Below are positions 1 to 13,112 of a DNA stretch of 64,000 bases, one piece after another (position 1 is the stretch's first letter; each line of letters starts with the position of its first letter). The notes beneath the pieces are model-generated. The model was not told the DNA's origin and did not search any database. It worked only from the letters and a program-made list of their open reading frames with translations. A program made the position numbers and the translations under genes. This DNA comes from Trichuris trichiura (lineage: Eukaryota > Nematoda > Enoplea > Trichinellida > Trichuridae): NCBI GenBank assembly GCA_037903355.1, contig JBAJFE010000060.1, positions 186,001 through 250,000 on the forward strand, given 5' to 3'.

Positions 1-96
1 CAACGAAGAAGCCTTACACAAACTAAGTTCGTTCTTCAACGCTTCCTGACGTTCGTCACTGTTCCCACAGCTGACAATATTCTCTCCAGTTCTCTG
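1..96 (-). CDS. Possible downstream exon of the cortactin gene
   Basis: After a CTTGCTTAG acceptor, one frame stays open to the window edge and reads a polar, charged stretch (SDERQEALKNELS). It is on the cortactin strand and in the right direction. The phase does not match the preceding donor at 447, so another exon would be needed between them. Weak evidence, recorded because it is the only open exon-like piece here. Confidence 0.25.
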
Positions 97-447
97 CTAA
101 GCAAGAAGGCAATTTGTTATTTCAAAAGATAGAACATACCAATAGATTAACGGCCATATTTACTGCAGCAGTGTTGCGCTTCCCGCGTGAGTCTTACTTT
201 TGCAAGAAAATTGCAGAAGATAAAGCAACTCCATTATGCGCACAAAGAAAGGTGTGTGGTATCATAGAGAGAAAAATTGCGTTACATAAATGTCATATTG
301 AACAAACATTGTACCAAAGTGATTGCAGAAAATTGCTTACTTGTTGTGCAGCCCCTTCGAGCAATTGCTTCCGTTGTTTGACCGCCTCTACACCTGAATG
401 TTAAGTAAACGTTGAGAGCACGCAATGTGCCGCTGTCTATTACGTAC

Positions 448-1033
448 CGTTTTTCCAAGCAGGAATAGACCGTGGCGGTTTCCTAATATTATTCGTGTCG
501 CAGTTTGCAGAAAGCCAATCATGCGATATGTTGCCTTTAATATCAATTTTTGGCCCCTTCTGCGACTCGTGAACAGCTAGTTTTTCTCGGTGATCCCAAC
601 CCAACGCGCATTTATCCTGTCGATCCGTTTGAACACCAAACTTTCCGCCAAAACCATACGAATAGTCCACTTGAGATGGATGCTTTTCTGTAGCGCCTTT
701 GTAATTCCAAGATTCGGCAGACTAAACTAAGAAAGTAACTCCATTGGAAACTACATAACGTAAAACTATTTACCTTATCCATACGATCTTTCATAACTCC
801 AAAGCGGCCGCCATATCCATGGGATGGTTGCGAGCTTGCCGACTGCATACGCTTCTTACCTTCCATGTCGCCCACTATTGTGTCCTGACGCACTTTTTCC
901 AAGTCAATGGCACCTTGCAATCCTGAACCTTCAACGGTTTTTGATCCCCAACGGCTTTCTTTCTCCGACACGTCGTTGACAAAGTCTGGATCGGTATCCC
1001 AATCGTCACGGCCTTGCATCACGGCAGTTTGCA
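448..1033 (-). CDS. Cortactin, 5' part (partial)
   Basis: Cortactin is a cytoplasmic adaptor that binds Arp2/3 through an acidic N-terminus and F-actin through tandem 37-residue repeats. Two exons are visible. The first runs 1033 down to 774 and ends AAG before GTAAAT. It encodes the acidic [12 protein letters not shown] motif and most of a first repeat ([16 protein letters not shown]). The second runs 721 down to 448 after a TTTAG acceptor. It continues in phase with SAESWNYKG and a near-canonical repeat ([27 protein letters not shown]), then about 35 residues of unfamiliar sequence to a G|GTACGT donor. An acceptor-like AG sits directly upstream of 1033, so a short 5' exon probably lies at higher coordinates; otherwise the first ATG is at 1019. 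Remaining repeats and the SH3 domain are not seen and are probably outside the window. Family identity is firm; the gene's ends are not. Confidence 0.85.
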
Positions 1034-4000
1034 CTAAAACATAAACGGATGACTCCTTTGTGCCTCAGACTGTTTCGTGACTTCAGTAACACTGCGCCGC
1101 TGATTCAACATTGCAAGTTTGCAAACGAGGCCAAGGAAATGCAAGCAAATCAGAAATGAATACAGCTGCCCTCACAAGGACAGACAGAGGCAGATGAAAA
1201 TGCCAAAAAGCACGGCGGTTTTGCTACTAACGCCAAGTGGGTCTTCGCGATGTGCCAATGAAAGCATAGAGCACCTCTTACCCATCTGCCCCGTAGGTAG
1301 GTAGGTGAAGAGCTTTTTTTAAGAGAAGTTCAAACACTCTGTTCAAGGAATAAAAACCCCTAATCAGCCTGACAGAACCAGGACACAAATGACCAGGGTG
1401 AGTATTGGACAGAAAAAGCTTGACGCATAGTATGGTAAGGTATAGGTCACCAAGTGCAGAACTAAGTCAAGGGCCAGCAACTAAACTAACGTTTCCATGT
1501 TTAGATACGTTTATGCCCATTTGACCTATGTTCAATTGGGCAAATAGCATCTTTCAACCATGCCAGGAGCGCCAAAATGCTACTTACTCTTCGCATAAGA
1601 AATTGCGAATGGTGGCTTCTGTCGAATGGTAACTGAAAGACGTATAACGCCACTTGGAAGAACGCCTTCGCACCTATGACAGCAGCTTAAGAGAACAAAT
1701 CATGATTCACCGACGAAGAAACTTGAGTAGAATAACCAGCTGATTTAAAAGATGACTCATTAGAACAGTAGCCAAAAGTGGCAAACAAAAGGTTTGCAGG
1801 TTAAAACTTGATCTACTGTATAACATGTGATTGAGATGAATAAGTCGCAGTCTCAGTTGCCCAATCAGAGAGAATTATGTTAACGTTTCTTGAATACACA
1901 TTTTAAAAATGTTACTTCTACTACGTATTAATACCTCAATTGGCAGTTCTCATTTATTTTTTTCGTCTAATAGATGTATACGAATGTTCGGAGAGAGGTT
2001 CGCTAATGGCGAGCCTTGGGAAGTCAACGAGTATGATAGCTATTTCACAACAATGAATCAGGAACAACTGTTCATTGTGCAGTTAGCATTCCAGCTTGTC
2101 AAAGTGTTTGTCATTCGCTTGAGTTGGCCTTCTTGTTTCTTTGAAGCGCGCCGTACTGCTTTCCGCTTGAAAGCGCTAGCTTCTCAGCTAAAGAAACTCG
2201 AATAAACAAAACGCGTACGCATAGCCTCAGAGGGCAAAATAACATGCACAAATTGCAGCTTTTAGAACTTTTTCATTTTGAGTTTAACTCTTCATTTGTG
2301 CAATCCTTCTATTCAAGGTTGCGTACAAAATTAGGAGGACACGGTACCCCGGTTATTAGGAACTTTATTCCTTTATCCGTTTCATTAGTTGGGGTATTTC
2401 GTGCCTTTCAAAAACAGTAAAGGAAAAAGTGTCACATCACGTCAGGTAGATGCGGACAAACTCATACACATCAGAATGGTTCATCTCAACACACCTTTCC
2501 TGAAGAAAAGTGACATTTTGCGATTGTTGCAAGCTCACTGACGTTTCAACGTGATGCTTTAAGAGAACAGATGTATTGGCAGTCTGTTTTTCTTAAGAAC
2601 TAAAGCAAGTTATACTCTTTTTTGGACATTCTGTTGTATTAGAGAACCGTTATTTTGCTCCTCATTTTATTAGTACGTTGCTTAAGACTCCTAATTCAAT
2701 GAAAGACTGGCGGAAACGGTCAAACTGTCCAATTGATGTACACTTTTGAAGTTAGAAGAATGTTGCTTGTCGAACTAGGTAGCGAAAATTACACTCATGG
2801 TAATGAGCATTTCCGGGAATGGGACGTTTGAGAATCTTAGTGGCCTTCTTCGAGTGCAATACGTCTAATAGAGTTCCTAAAGACTTGTCAGAGCATTTAA
2901 ACGTTCGCTGTTGAGACTTACACGCTTTAGCGGTTTCTTGGGACCGTTTTGCTATGCACATTCCATTGCAGTTAAACTTTTGTTCTGACCTTCTTTCAGT
3001 GGCACATATCGAAACGCGTTATTAATGAAAATAACTTTCACTGTGTAGTCATTCAGGTGGAAAACATATGGAGTGGTGACGGCGAAGAAGAGAACAATGG
3101 AAAATATGGCTCTTTCCGAAATTCTAAAAGGCTCTTCTTATTTTACACTTTGCCTCTTAGTAATGAAATTATCCTGCAAAAGACGTTCCCGCGTCGCTTT
3201 GATTGTTCAGCGGTACCTGTGTGATTTGAAATTGACGGTTAGATTAAACGATATAGAACCGAAAGTTCTAGTTTTACACTGTTAGTCGGTTTAAGCATTC
3301 ATGCGGTAGGATGCTTGATCGTCTATTAACTTTTAAATCCAACGCAATTGAACTTTTGAGTCAACTAGTATGGAATGCATGAAATAGAACCGGTTATTCA
3401 CGAGTCATGACTTTCAGTGAGCAAATAACAGAATAATAGCGGCGAACAATTCCGCTCGCTACATTGCTGTTGATAAAAACAAGAACAGATTGTTGTTGAC
3501 ATTTTCCCTAACTTGGGTAGAGTCATGGTCAAATAATTCAACGGCTAATGTTTATAGTGAAGCGTTCATTCCATCGGAATGTTTACCAAAAATTTGCAGA
3601 AAATTTTTAGGAAATTCATATTTTTGTCGGTAATCATAATGAGCTTAATTCGTTTTAACTTTGAGTATTTTTACTACGACGTATGCAACCCGGTGAGAAA
3701 ATGGCTATATGAGATTGATTGATTTCGTCACATGTTTAGCTCAGCTGCAAGAGACATCCCTGCACTTACAGTTCTCGAGCATGGTGAATTGATGAGAACT
3801 TTGGTTCAATGTTCTTACCTTTTGTTATATTGTGAAAGGATGCTTCCTTAGGCTTTCATACGTTATTGATGCCTTAGCATGACTAATAACCCGCAGTAAG
3901 TTGTTTTCTCAGCATTTATGTGAATGCAACAGTGCCTCGCAATTAATGAGGCTTTACATCAACTGGCGTTGTCGTACCTTTTGGAATTGTTGTTTAATTA

Positions 4001-7000
4001 TCACTATTTGGCTGAGAATAAGGGTTTGAACATCGGAGGCTTCAAGTATGCTTCATGTTTATACATGACAGCTGGTACATACTTTTATCTGTTGCCTACG
4101 TCTGTAACTGAATGAAAGCATCGTTTCAAAAATGGTAAAAGTACAAAAGTCGAAGTCACTACAACTTTTTCTAGCCCTTAAAACTTGTTCCCTCGTCCGT
4201 AATTAAGACGGCCCGCTAGCCGTGAACTACTAACACGAATTGGAGCAGTTTTATGGATAACCTTCGCTAAGCTTGCATAGGTTCGTTGACTGAGTCCATC
4301 TACTCTTTCTTGAGAAAGATTGTCGTTATTTCTGGAAGTACATCGCACATAATACTCAAATATCACTGAACTTGAACAGTATCTCCATATAAATGATTCT
4401 GTTTCTTAAGTGACGTTGTAAGACTGATTGGTTATCTACCCGGTTTTACTTTAAACTACTAAAGGCATTTTTCTCCGTCGCCAAGGTAAAATTGCATTAA
4501 CAACAGACCGGGATTAGACAGAAGCGACGCGTCCGTTTCAGTGTGTTAACTTACGTCAACAATGAGCTTGCATAAGGTTAAAAATACAATGAAACAATAC
4601 CACAGTAAACATTAGAAGTTTAGCTTTCAGTAAAGCAGCTGATACAAGTTATAAGGACTTTTTTAAGGCGTTTGCCGACGATGCACAAACTTCATGCAAA
4701 AATCTTAAGAACCTTCTCCGGGTGCACGTGAGTTGGAGAAGCTTAAAGATTTACACGTTTGACATCCCAGAGGAAAACTTAAGTTTAACCAGAGTAGAAT
4801 ATATTGATGCTGCAATTCCTATTGATTCTATATTCTTTAAACAAAGCTAAAAATGTTGCCAATAAATTAAATGCACTCTAACTATTTTGAAGCAAGAAAA
4901 AATTACCTATTTTTGGAAAGGCGCAATCAGGCGCATACGGAATGTCTCAACAGAACTGCTTCTGCACGATACAGTGCGCCCGATGTCAACGACTTGGGCT
5001 AACAGTAGAGCAAAATTGGCTCAAATTAACATTCAGTTTCGACGTGATTAATTAAAGATCGAATACGAAGAGAGCTTCCCATCTCTGCTGATGAATCATT
5101 CCAGGAAACTCAAAACGCTCTGCGTGAACAGCTGATGAATATTTTCCTTGTTGTCATCATTTTTAATAATTAACTACCTCTTTTGCTGGTAAAAGGTCAC
5201 TTCTGAACATTCCAAAATGACAGACTTTAATCGAATTAAAGGTCGGTTGTCTTAGGCAAAAGCACAGCATTAATTCGATAAGTGTCACCACATTTCGTCT
5301 TTTCAACGCTGACACTTAAAGATAAGCTGCCGACAGTACATTAGAATTAATACTACCAACGGAATCGTAGTTTCGTGTGGACTTTCAACAGCAATGTACA
5401 ATAATGCTATTAATAAATTGTGATGCTAACGAAACTAAAGCTCTAAAAACACCATGAAAAATCTGCGCTAACAAATGAGTTCATTCCATAAGTAACATCT
5501 TTTCATCGTGAGCGATCAAAAATACATTTGAGCAATCGTTTTGCACTGCCTCACTTCATTATTTTGGGGCAAAGAAAGGGCAAGTTTTACCTATAACGTA
5601 CACTGAAAGCGAAAGCGAACAAAAGCATGGAGGTGCAAAGACATAAGAACCCAATCACGCTTTTGCTTACTTTAAATTCTACATGGAATATGGAGAAAAA
5701 CCTATACGTATAAGTCTTTTTGCAGGAGCTGTTTAGGAAAATAAAATATATGGATAAATTGATTCTCAAGACCAGCGTTTAATTCATGCAAAAAAGATTC
5801 CTAAATATACGTCTGTCATTCGTCATGTGTACGCCATGCACTTATGTGTTCTTTTCTAAGCGTAACGATCTGGACAAGACTATATCATTTCCTGGAAGTT
5901 TTGTACGGCTTGAACTCTCTGTTTTGAATGGTCTTTATTCGAGCAGTTCGTGGAGGTTTCAAGAACTAGCTAGCCCTGTCACCGGCAAGTAGAATCAATG
6001 ACAAAATTTTTCTATTCATTCTATTTTAGAACCAATTGCATTTAGCGTTCAAACACGACTAAAACACACTTCCACAAAACGGAAGTATTCACATGTATGG
6101 GCAAAGATGTTCTCCTCTTAACTTAGTTTAATTTTGAAAAATGGCGCTCCTGTTAAACAATAATTATGGATGGAACATGCTTCTGGGAGACATTTGATCA
6201 GGCTTGCACAGCACGTGGTTCCATTGCAATGAACTTAGTCACTGACAAGGTCAGCGCGGTGGAAAGAAAGGACAACATTTTCGACAGCCATAATAATAAC
6301 GTTTCTAGATTTTTAATGACCTGACTGTTGAATATCGACTGCAACTTAGAAAAACGTTAAGTTCGTTTCTTTTATAAACGGTTGGTTTCGTTGCTGTATG
6401 ATTTGCAAGCACCGAAAAACAGACCATAATCAAGCGATCATTAAACAGTCAGAGTGCTTATGATCGAAAACACATCAAAACAAATACAAAATGTTTCGAA
6501 GTCTTCGGCACTTACTAGTATTGTCATCAGTTATCCAGCCGCTTAAAAATGACATAAAAATGTATGGTACAAATTACAAAAGTACAATTCTTCTCCATGA
6601 AGTTCATTTTGAAAATGATTTGCCACTGGTCAGTTGGTAAAAGCGAATAGATTAACAATAGCTGCAACGGAAAGTTTTCCAACTTTTTGTTCTCACAGCA
6701 AGCACACTGTAAAATAAAACAGGGTAGAAGAGCCTTCAGCGACACGAAAATTTTAGATGTTAGGATACTTCGACTGGCTAAGCCGTATCGTTACATTTAA
6801 AAAATAAATGAATCCTATACGTTCAGGTGCATTGTGGTAAAGTCCAGTTTGACAGATGTCAATGTTAGGATACTTTTGACTATATCTACGGTCTGCTGAA
6901 GAATCTTGCTTTCAAACAGAGCAAACAGAAATATAGCAAGAAATATTATATGGCAACCACTTAGATAACCCAGTTTTTCGATGAGGATACAGGAAAGTCT

Positions 7001-9276
7001 TTCAGGGAAGGTGACCTTCAAATATTGACACAATTACTGTTCAGACTTTTCATCAACGCAAATATAAACGCGTATGCTAAGCATCAAATCTTCTGTTGTC
7101 ATTCCTTGCTGTAAAATAGATACAAATCTATCGCGAATCAGGAATTTATCGAAGCTTATGCTTACAGACACAGACTATACTGAGCACTATCCACAGTTGA
7201 CGAAAAGTAGGCAAACACCCTTTCACTGCTGAAACATCAAGATTAAATCGTCGTCCTCGTACCCAATCCCTCTAAATTGGGTAACAAGTGAACATGAAAA
7301 CTTTTACAACGATCCCAAGTTGACACGTGAAAGTTGACACCATGTTACTAATAACTGCAGGCTGAAAACATCGCATCTTCCTGAAGATGGAGTTGCTAAA
7401 ACGAGGTCATACGGTTTTACTTTGTAACACTGCTCGTATCCCCTTTTCCAAAAGCGCAGGTTTTATTTTAAGCCATAAAACTTTCAGATCCTACACGGAC
7501 GTCATCAGCATATCCCAGCAAGCTAACGATAACAATTTTACGTCTATTCTCCATTGTTATTCAGAATGGCAGTTTTGTTCGGGCTGCTGGCTATTCTTGT
7601 TAAACTACTCAGTGGTTAATCTGTCACTGCAAACATGCATCGTTTCACGATGCGGTCGTTGACCAGTTGCTAAATGGTTAAACATCAAAAGAAATGCTTT
7701 GTCAAACGGTAACCCAACGGCACACTTGCATATTCGTTACAAAGCCCCGCGTTTTCACTTGCGTTAGACGAGCAATGAGTGGCTATCATTCCCTGCTTTT
7801 CACGATAGTTTATCATTATCGTCAGAAAGCTACGTTAAAAGATGCATTGAAACATTTGCTTTTCATTTTGCAGTTTAACAAGTCAACTAATCAAAGTGAT
7901 TAGACATTTTTCTACTAACATCACACTACTTCTTGTATGTGTATGTGAAAAAGAGGAGGGAGAAAAACAGCGCAATGTCTATTCATAGGCACATATTGCC
8001 ATTAGTACAGGCCAAATTGCGCTTTCATTTTATGATTCCTCACAGAACATCTATATTTAAATAAAACCAGTTAGTATACGACTAAGCCTTTTGAAACGGC
8101 GAATTTGAACGCAGCGTACAGAGACTCCCTGCATGCTTTCACAGCTAACTAAACTTAGAGTGGCAGTATGTCGACTAACTGTTTGGTGCGACTTGAGGCC
8201 CTGTTTTAAAAAAGTAATCAGTTTTTCAGAAGAGTTGCTTAACTAATGAAACTTTACGATTGAATCGCCCATGGCAAACTTTGTACGGAAGAGGAATGTC
8301 GAATAGGTATGCTCCTAACTGCTTTCCGTTTATAGCCATGTGGGGCGTAGAAAGATGATTTGGTAATCTTCTGACTTCAGAACTTCTTCTTCTTTAGTGA
8401 ACGTCAAATAGCTAAACATGGAAATTGAATCATCGCGCAAATGGAAAAGCGTACGATTGCTTTGCAGCAATGTGCCGTGCATCTGATGTCATTTCACCGC
8501 TTTCAACGCTCCTATAGTGAATTGATGCTCTAGAAAAACTGATAGAGTCAAGGTTTAAGACCCACATCATAAATCTTAGTATTGACGATTCAAAATATGG
8601 AGCACTCAAGTTGTTCTTCCAAATGACCAGTTTACCACTTTGAATGAATAGTATAGTTCGCATGAATCATATCAATCCAATCGTTTAATTATGCATCAAC
8701 GTGCGAGGGACAGTGACGCTTATGTAAATTAACCTAAATAATTTCTCATCATAATCTGTGCCTTCTCATGACAGCAACGCATCGTAACCTGATCAGTTGC
8801 ACATGGTTAGAATAGAAGCAATTTGCCACACGTCGAATTTTGACAGGTCATTTCAGAGTCCAGGCTCAGTGAGACGTGTGAGTAATCGCCTGTCGCTCTT
8901 TTATGGGCACTCATTGATGTTGACTAACGATGAGAAAGGAGACGATCAGCTAGATGCAAACAACTGTTTCGGTTACAGTTAATCAGATGCAGAAACACAC
9001 GGAAATGGTTTTAGCGGTGGTCATCGCTTGCCAACAACAGCAGGCACACTGCTTACGCGCCGTTGCGTGACGACAGCTGACGCTGTGCCCACGACGAGTG
9101 TATATGTGTGTGCGTGTCAACCATTTCCAAGACAAATTTTAGTCATCAAACTTGCGCCAACACTTTCTGCTCATTACTTGTCAATCGCCTTACATTACGC
9201 GAGAAGAAACGGAATTACTGATTATACAGCCGATCCAATATTAGAAACTTTTCAAGTGGGCCCTTCTATCAAAATT
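1034..9276. other. 8.2 kb without a confident gene
   Basis: AT-rich DNA with short chance ORFs on both strands. I see no recognisable domain, repeat array or RNA gene, apart from the weak ORF at 1909-2205. It may hold the cortactin promoter and first exon. Confidence 0.5.
1909..2205 (+). CDS. Candidate exon, weakly Skp1-like
   Basis: A 98-codon open frame. From about residue 30 it reads FGERFANGEPWEVNEYDSYF then MNQEQLFIVQLAFQL, which loosely resembles the segment of Skp1 between its BTB fold and C-terminal helices (a tryptophan-acidic stretch, then a helix containing D/N-Q-x-x-LF). The following residues do not match. A TTTTTCGTCTAATAG acceptor lies just before the similar part. It could be a decayed gene fragment or chance. 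No neighbouring exon was found. Confidence 0.2.
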   Translation: MLLLLRINTSIGSSHLFFSSNRCIRMFGERFANGEPWEVNEYDSYFTTMNQEQLFIVQLAFQLVKVFVIRLSWPSCFFEARRTAFRLKALASQLKKLE

Positions 9277-9328
9277 ATGCCGCGGAGGAAGCAACCCAAA
9301 CCGACCAGAAACACTGAAGAGAGATCAG
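9277..9328 (+). CDS. First exon with a NuRD-recruiting N-terminal motif
   Basis: A 17-codon exon begins at ATG with MPRRKQPKPTRNTEERS and ends G|GTACGC, phase 1. The M-x-RRKQ-x-KP start matches the N-terminal peptide of SALL, BCL11 and FOG zinc-finger repressors, which binds the RBBP4/7 subunits of the NuRD deacetylase complex. In SALL and BCL11 genes this peptide is likewise encoded by a small first exon followed by a long intron. Downstream, the exon at 17191-17791 has the complementary phase (it starts with two bases), so the two could be joined. No C2H2 zinc fingers were found in the window, so the family is not confirmed. The match is nine residues and could be chance. Confidence 0.4.
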
Positions 9329-12300
9329 GTACGCGATATCTTCACTAAACAAAAATGATCATGACGAAAACGTTACTGTTGTTGCTGCACATCTATTAAT
9401 GACCTTTCACGCATTCTTGAATGTATACACTTTAAACTGAACATCAAAACTGTTGGCAAAGAAACAAAGTAGCCATTTCAATTCTGCCTGCACTTTCTTC
9501 AACAACAAACTAAATAGTAACGTTTTTATGTCCCACAAGGCGTCTATTGTCGCTTCAGAGTGAAAAGTTTTCTCACTTGGAAATAGTTACGCACTGCAGG
9601 TATCTTTCCAATTCTCAGGAGTGTTCACTGTTAAGTGAACGTAAATATCTTTTCTGCCAGGTTGGCTGTTGTCATGAAGGGCATATCTTTCGCATAACTG
9701 CTTTCTTAACCTTTCGTCGGAATGGCACCGCAGACCTTCTACAGATGTTTCTAAGTTTTAGCAATTATACTGTCAGATATTTCCAACGCATTTTTAGGAA
9801 CTATGTTTACTTCCATAGTATATTCATTAGTTTGCCAACGTTTAGCATTTTATATCACTTTAGCTCGTTCTACAATTGCTATTGTAGCAAGTCATTCAAA
9901 TACGGCTGCGTCGGTTAAACGGTAAAGCGCAGGGTAGAAGCTGATGGACGTCTTTGTCAAACTTGCACGATTGATCTTTATCTACGGTTGATTTATTTCC
10001 GGCTATTCCTCATTAATCTTTCATAATGGTGCGGCACCTTAGTGCGCACGTATGTTTCATGCCGATCGGAAAGTTCCTTTCATTAAGGACGATCGTATAT
10101 TTTTCAGCGGCGGTCGATAGGTTCCATTAAAACGACATCTTGACACGATGCTACTAACTCAGACATAGTGTTTTGCTTTACAATTGCTAGACATAGTGTT
10201 TCCACTTTCTATTTCGACAGTATGCCATCAAAAAAACACTTTGTGAAACTACAAAACTATACAAACAATTAAATTATCAGTAAGAAAAGTATACAGGTGC
10301 ACCATCACTCGTCAGAAGTTGGTTCATACGAAAACCCAAGTAAGTATTAATCATTAGTTTCGCTGATCAAAATAGTTGGAAGATTTCAGCTCTTGCGAGA
10401 AACAGAGAGAAAATAGGATTCAGCTGCTGTTCCGTAATACACTACTATTTTATTAAACTTAGCTCGCAACCTGAGCACAGAGAAGGAGACGGCAATACCA
10501 CTGTGTTGCAGATTGGGCAACGACGATTTGAAAAATGCCATTTTGACAAGATGATTCTGCATAGAGACCGCATATCTCTCTTGCACTTTTCTCAAAAAAT
10601 TTTACACCGTTATACCCTTGAACTTCTTTACTCTTATACTCGTAGACAGATGATACTGAAGTCTGTTGCTGCACAGACGTTTTTCTTTCCTCTCACGCAA
10701 TAGTAACTGCTGAGTGAAAGAAGGCTAAATGATTACAACATTTTTAATTCTTCAGAAAACTGCACTCAGATACTTCGTGCTTTTTCAGCTGCCAAATTGT
10801 CGCACTACTCGCAGAATTAGTTGTTCGAAACAAACCTGTGTCATTCGCTTTCCCTTTGGGATCAACTTTTCACAGTGCTAGTTTTTCCCAGTTTAGAAGC
10901 CGTCAACAAAACTGGCTTAGGCGTCAGTTTAGCGTAGCCATATAAATTTTAACGCTTAACGTTATACAATGTCAAGGCATAGGCCTTCCAGCGTACTCAG
11001 CGTGTCCAATTCTGGCAAGTGAAATGACGTTGAATATACATTGTTCTTAAACGAACGTATTCCGATGCGGTATTTGTATTATGTAATTCTGAATTCATGC
11101 ATTGTAGCTCAAGCAATTAATTCATTTGCAAACAGAAATAACGCATCCATTCTGCTATATCATCTTGCTTTTGCTACATGCAAGCGCGTTATTAATGGTA
11201 AGGCTGTCGCGAAAGTCCTGCGGCTTTTTTACCCATGTAAAGTGCTCGTTAAAGCAGGTCGCAGCAGCACTGCGCAAGGTAATTTTCATATCAATCGACT
11301 AGCCTCTACCTACGTTCTGGCAGCAGATAGATCCATCGGCGGTAGGATGTCTCAGGTTTTGATGCAAAAAGGCGAGCGCCCATTTTGAACCTACGCGTTG
11401 TCTTTGAAGTGCTGGCCAAGTAGGTTATTGATGCAATGACTTGAACAGGTGGAAGTCAGAGGGTTGTGTGTTAGAGGAGTAGATCAGAGGTGGCAATTGC
11501 TCCCTATCCACTGAAAGATATCGTTTCGTTTCTTCATTACGACACGTGGTCGTTTACTGTCGTGAAAGAGAAAGACTATGCTTTTGTGTGACGCCAATTT
11601 GAACCGTTTTTTTCACAACGCTTCCGCTAGTTTTGTGAGATGGTTGCAGTCGACGTCTGCAATAGCTGTGTCCTGGACGTAGCATCTCGTGATACAGTGG
11701 GCCTTCGTCGTTCCAACAAACAGAAAAGAGTATCTCACGGCTGAATTGCTATGCATTTGGTTTCCACTATGGAGTCTAGCAATTGTTTTCGGTTCTTCTG
11801 TTTGTTGTACAATTTCGAACATGGCGTCAAAAAGAAAGTTTTCAGTTGCCTTGAAAGCAAGAGCGCCAGGTATTCCTGCGGATAGTTATTTGAAGTACAG
11901 ACATCCCGTGGGGCACGCGCCTTCTGATCTTCTGAAACCTGCTCTTGGCATCGAACCAGCGAGCAGTGATCAAACTGCGAACAACGATCTTTCGCAAGTG
12001 TTCGCGCCTTCACTTCTGAATCGTCCTCCAGCAAGGTTTCTAAGTTTTCACGTTGAAATTTCGCGGAGCGTCCCAACAGTGATCAGCCATCATCATCTGC
12101 GGCGCCCTCCCAAAAACGCGTCTTTTACTTTTTCCCTGAACAGCTCTCCCTCAATATAAGCATCACATAAAATTCTTGCTTCTTCTATTGCTGCATTTCC
12201 ACTAAAGAACAGAATACTCAATGGCGAAAATTTCTCAAATTGCATCCTGAGATGACAGCAGAAAGAAGAGTGAATAAAAGAAATTTAGCGTAATTCTTCG

Positions 12301-12977
12301 TCGGTTGAGGCAAACGTTTGCACTAGTTTCTTCGATATGAAAAAGCCTCCTGCTCGAGGAGTACAGATTCTTTAAACGCAAAACTGGCCTGCAGAACTTT
12401 CGCGACAACCTAATATTTTACAGTGCCACCGTTTGCTTACAGGAATGCGCAAAAATTGTTGCCAACTTATCATAATTGTTTTCACTTTACTTCCTCTTGT
12501 CTCACAGGTTTCGACGGCATATAAGTGTTTCAAATAGCGAAATGTGTTACTAATAACATTAAAAAGAGTTGTACTGGCTAGTCCAGCACGTGCTAGTTAG
12601 TGACCGCTGAAGGAAGCTCCAACTTCTCTATAGTATATTAATATTATCAGATTGAAGCAATACATCACCACTCAAAAAGCAAAATTTTTAACATTCTTCA
12701 TAGAACCCTAATTGGCAAAGTTTCCAGCTCTTGGAAAATCCCGTTTTCTCTCGTCTCCTTACCAAGCTGTCAATCGTCGTTTGGATTAAATTATACACAA
12801 AAAAGCGAAAAACCCAGCAGACTGGAGTGTGCATATCATAATTTGTTCTCATTGGGCAGACAAGAATACTTTCAACTGAAAAATTAGGCACATTGCTGCT
12901 CTGAACTGCAAAGACAAACCCACTGCCAAACAGCAGTTTATTCAAGATTCAGTGTGAAAATTGTGATTGAACAAGCA

Positions 12978-12978
<1 letters not shown>
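9329..12978. other. 3.6 kb without a confident gene
   Basis: Possibly the first intron of the gene starting at 9277. ORFs at 9547-9918 and 11041-11388 lack known domains and splice context. One candidate ORF at 11821 is listed separately. Confidence 0.45.
11821..12159 (+). CDS. Candidate ORF, unknown basic/proline-serine-rich protein
   Basis: A good start context (AACATGG) opens MASKRKFSVALKARAPG, followed by a low-complexity Pro/Ser/Ala-rich frame to 12159. A neighbouring frame between about 12067 and 12170 also looks codon-biased (QPSSSAAPSQKRVFYFF), so an intron or frameshift may lie between. The opposite strand is open as well (11735-12076). I recognise no domain. Confidence 0.22.
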   Translation: MASKRKFSVALKARAPGIPADSYLKYRHPVGHAPSDLLKPALGIEPASSDQTANNDLSQVFAPSLLNRPPARFLSFHVEISRSVPTVISHHHLRRPPKNASFTFSLNSSPSI

Positions 12979-13067
<89 letters not shown>

Positions 13068-13068
13068 G
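12979..13068 (+). repeat. (ATT)n microsatellite, about 30 units
   Basis: An uninterrupted ATT repeat immediately upstream of the 13113-13531 element. Poly-isoleucine ORFs on both strands here are artefacts of the repeat. Confidence 0.98.
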
Positions 13069-13112
13069 AATTTATTTTTCTTTTTTCTTCGTCGCTAACG
13101 GGTGCGTTATTC

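Noticed and set aside
11735..12076. 113-codon minus-strand ORF
   Set aside because: Overlaps a plus-strand ORF with a better start context; neither has a domain, and this one has no splice support.
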